The translations under genes and the position numbers were made by a program. Below, piece after piece: positions 62,335 through 64,000 of a stretch of 64,000 nucleotides of DNA; the first letter of the stretch is position 1, and each line of letters starts with the position of its first letter. Source of the DNA: SKLM01 sp964390305 (lineage in GTDB: Bacteria; Chloroflexota; Anaerolineae; B4-G1); the NCBI GenBank assembly GCA_964390305.1, contig CAYMHT010000002.1, positions 27,406 to 91,405 of the forward strand, given 5' to 3'. The notes beneath the pieces were generated by a model. That model did no database searches. It saw only the letters and a program-made list of their open reading frames with translations, and had not been told where the DNA came from.

Positions 62335-63144
62335 ATGAAGAACCTGGTCGCCAACCGCATGCAGGCACTCTTCACCGCTCTCGGCGGTCTGCTGATCTTC
62401 TTCATCGCTTGGCCGCTGCTGCGGACAGTGACCGGCGCCCAGCCGGGCATCATCTGGGAAACCCTGCTGGAGGGCGACGTAAGGCGCTCAATCCTGCTGA
62501 CTTTCTACAGTTCGGCCCTGGCGACGGTGATTGCCTTCTTCGGCGGCGTGCCGCTGGCCTACCTGTTGGCCCGCGTCGACTTCCCGGGCAAGCGGCTGAT
62601 TGAGGGCATCGTCGACGTGCCCATCGTGGTGCCACACTCAGCGGCCGGTATCGCGCTGCTGATGACCTTCGGGCGCCAGTCCTTTCTGGGGAGGGTGTTC
62701 GGGCTAATCGGGGTGAGGTTCGTCTCGAGCACACCAGGCATCATCATCGCTATGCTGTTCGTCAGCCTGCCCTTCCTGGTCGACTCCGCCCGGGAGGGCT
62801 TCGAGGGCGTGGATCCACGCCTGGAGCGGGTGGCGCGTACGTTGGGAGCCTCGCCCTGGCAGGCGTTCTGGCGCGTGTCGTTCCCGTTGGCGTGGCGCGG
62901 CATCCTATCGGGTATGATCCTCATGTGGGCGCGGGGTCTGAGCGAGTTCGGCGCCGTGGTCATCCTGGCATATCACCCGATGATCGCGCCGGTGCTGCTC
63001 TATGAGCGTTTCGAGTCCTTCGGGCTGACGTATGCCCGCCCAGTGGCGACGCTCATCATCTTGATCTGCTTGCTCACGTTCGTGGTGCTGCGGCTGACGG
63101 CACAGGAGGATGGAGGGCGGGGGAGCAGGGGGCAAGGAGAATGA
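62335..63144 (+). CDS. wtpB: tungstate/molybdate ABC transporter permease WtpB-like
   Basis: The 269-residue permease has about six helices, including PLAYLLARVDFPGKRLIEGIVDVPIVVPHSAAGIALL and the EAA loop region RLERVARTLGASPWQAFWRVSFPLAWRGI. It matches the WtpB/ModB family. A TGGAG site lies five bases before the ATG, outside the perfect hairpin. It overlaps the ATPase gene by 4 bp. Confidence 0.93.
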   Translation: MKNLVANRMQALFTALGGLLIFFIAWPLLRTVTGAQPGIIWETLLEGDVRRSILLTFYSSALATVIAFFGGVPLAYLLARVDFPGKRLIEGIVDVPIVVPHSAAGIALLMTFGRQSFLGRVFGLIGVRFVSSTPGIIIAMLFVSLPFLVDSAREGFEGVDPRLERVARTLGASPWQAFWRVSFPLAWRGILSGMILMWARGLSEFGAVVILAYHPMIAPVLLYERFESFGLTYARPVATLIILICLLTFVVLRLTAQEDGGRGSRGQGE

Positions 63145-64000
63145 AGAGGAGGGGCAAGATTGCGATCAGGGATCTGTGGGTGGATCTGAGGGAGTTTCAC
63201 CTGCGGGAGGTGAATCTCGATATCGCCCCTGGGGAGTACTTCGTGATACTGGGCCCCACCGGGGCAGGAAAGACGGTGCTGCTGGAGACCATCGCTGGCC
63301 TGTTCCAACCGCACAAAGGGAGCGTGTGGATAGATGGACAGATGGTCACAGACCTCCCGCCGGAGCGTCGAGGCATCGGCTTCGTCTATCAGGATTACGC
63401 GCTGTTCCCACACCTCAGCGTGGCCGAGAACATTGCCTTCGGCCTGGATCTCAAGCAAGGCCGGCCGGCGGAATCGGCGCGGCGATTCTTTAGACGTCTC
63501 CTGGATCCCCTCGGATGGGCGGCCGGCGGAGACGGGGACGGGGGGGGACACGGCAACATCGGACACCGGGTTGAGGAGGTCAGCCAGCTGCTGAACATCG
63601 ACCACCTGCATCACCGGGAACCCGAGACGCTCAGTGGGGGCGAGCAGCAGCGAGTGGCACTGGCACGGGCTCTGATGGTCGAGCCGCGAGTGCTGCTGCT
63701 GGACGAGCCGCTCAGCGCGCTGGACCCGCAGACGCGCGAGGGGTTGCAGCGGGAGCTGGCCCACGTGCACGAGGAACTGCGGACGACCACGCTCCACGTG
63801 ACGCACGACTTTGAGGAAGCGGTGGCGCTGGGCGACCGCATCGCCATCTTGGAGAAGGGACGCATCGTACAGGTGGGCACACCAGAGGATATCTTCCGCC
63901 GGCCGACGACCGAGTCCGTGGCGCGCTTCGTCGGCGTCCGCAACGTCTTCCCAGGCGAGATCGAGCCCACCGACAGGGACGGATTCAGGACAGTATCGCT
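63141..64000 (+). CDS. wtpC: tungstate/molybdate ABC transporter ATPase WtpC-like, 3' partial
   Basis: The visible 286 residues have Walker A GPTGAGKT (38-45), Q-loop YQDYALFPH, signature LSGGEQQRVALARA, Walker B VLLLDEPLSALD and switch His in VTHDFEEA. Between the Q-loop and the signature there is an unusual insert (about 107-142), glycine-rich in its second half (GGDGDGGGHGN). The gene runs off the window; a C-terminal TOBE-type molybdate-binding domain may follow. It overlaps wtpB (ATGA). Confidence 0.93.
   Translation, partial: MKRRGKIAIRDLWVDLREFHLREVNLDIAPGEYFVILGPTGAGKTVLLETIAGLFQPHKGSVWIDGQMVTDLPPERRGIGFVYQDYALFPHLSVAENIAFGLDLKQGRPAESARRFFRRLLDPLGWAAGGDGDGGGHGNIGHRVEEVSQLLNIDHLHHREPETLSGGEQQRVALARALMVEPRVLLLDEPLSALDPQTREGLQRELAHVHEELRTTTLHVTHDFEEAVALGDRIAILEKGRIVQVGTPEDIFRRPTTESVARFVGVRNVFPGEIEPTDRDGFRTVS

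Overview
The window is GC-rich, gene-dense bacterial chromosome with no phage, insertion sequence or CRISPR array. The gene set points to the Chloroflexota, most likely an Anaerolineae-type lineage: a bacterial STAYGREEN-type Mg-dechelatase, a cytochrome c maturation operon with the CxxxY form of CcmE and no canonical CcmH, an archease/RtcB pair, GT-C membrane proteins with a characteristic C-terminal beta domain, and large secreted subtilases whose ends carry a short YLP-like motif. Sigma-A-type promoters are unusually easy to read (TTGACA, 16-17 bp, TATAAT-like). The lineage is an inference from gene content.

Layout. 1-4.6 kb (+): two tandem S41 protease-family genes (the first has lost its catalytic residues), smpB, an unknown gene and an S1-domain protein. 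4.7-11.6 kb (-): a GT-C-like membrane protein, sucD-sucC, hflX and a lipoprotein glutaminyl cyclotransferase. 12.2-14.1 kb (+): archease and rtcB. 14.2-17.2 kb (-): plsX-fabF and a NERD-like membrane protein. A tRNA-Leu(GAG) lies at 17.3 kb. 17.5-24.4 kb (-): argF, a large TPR protein, cdaA-cdaR (c-di-AMP synthesis) and der. 24.5-30.9 kb (-): ccmE-ccmF-two unusual membrane proteins-ccmABCD. 31.3-42.2 kb: secreted and membrane proteins, including a glycoside hydrolase, four small DUF membrane proteins and two convergent subtilases. 42.3-47.9 kb (+): a PLP desulfhydrase-like enzyme and a four-gene osmoprotectant (OpuC-like) ABC transporter closed by a strong terminator. 48.1-50.4 kb (-): tRNA-Leu(TAG) and tig-clpP. 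50.5-60.5 kb (+): a sugar-phosphate isomerase, a B12-dependent MerR-type (CarH-like) regulator coupled to a staygreen homologue, two alpha/beta hydrolases, a pterin dehydratase-like protein, DegV, GNAT, Rieske, TruD, DUF1475, DUF523-DUF1722 and a pyrimidine-dimer glycosylase. 60.6-64 kb (+): two tandem Moco-family riboswitches in front of a tungstate/molybdate transporter, wtpABC, whose last gene runs off the window.

The most interesting parts are: (i) the tandem Moco/Tuco-type aptamers, the first with its own terminator, in front of wtpABC; (ii) the CarH-like regulator overlapping a staygreen Mg-dechelatase gene; (iii) the ccm operon, where a 411-residue membrane protein carries a CcmH-like CxxC motif beside a CxxxY CcmE; (iv) an OpuC permease fused to a Yip1-like membrane domain, with its CBS-bearing ATPase in the same genome segment as a c-di-AMP synthase; (v) a subtilase with a fervidolysin-type prodomain apparently moved to its C-terminus; and (vi) a dead S41 paralogue directly upstream of an intact one.
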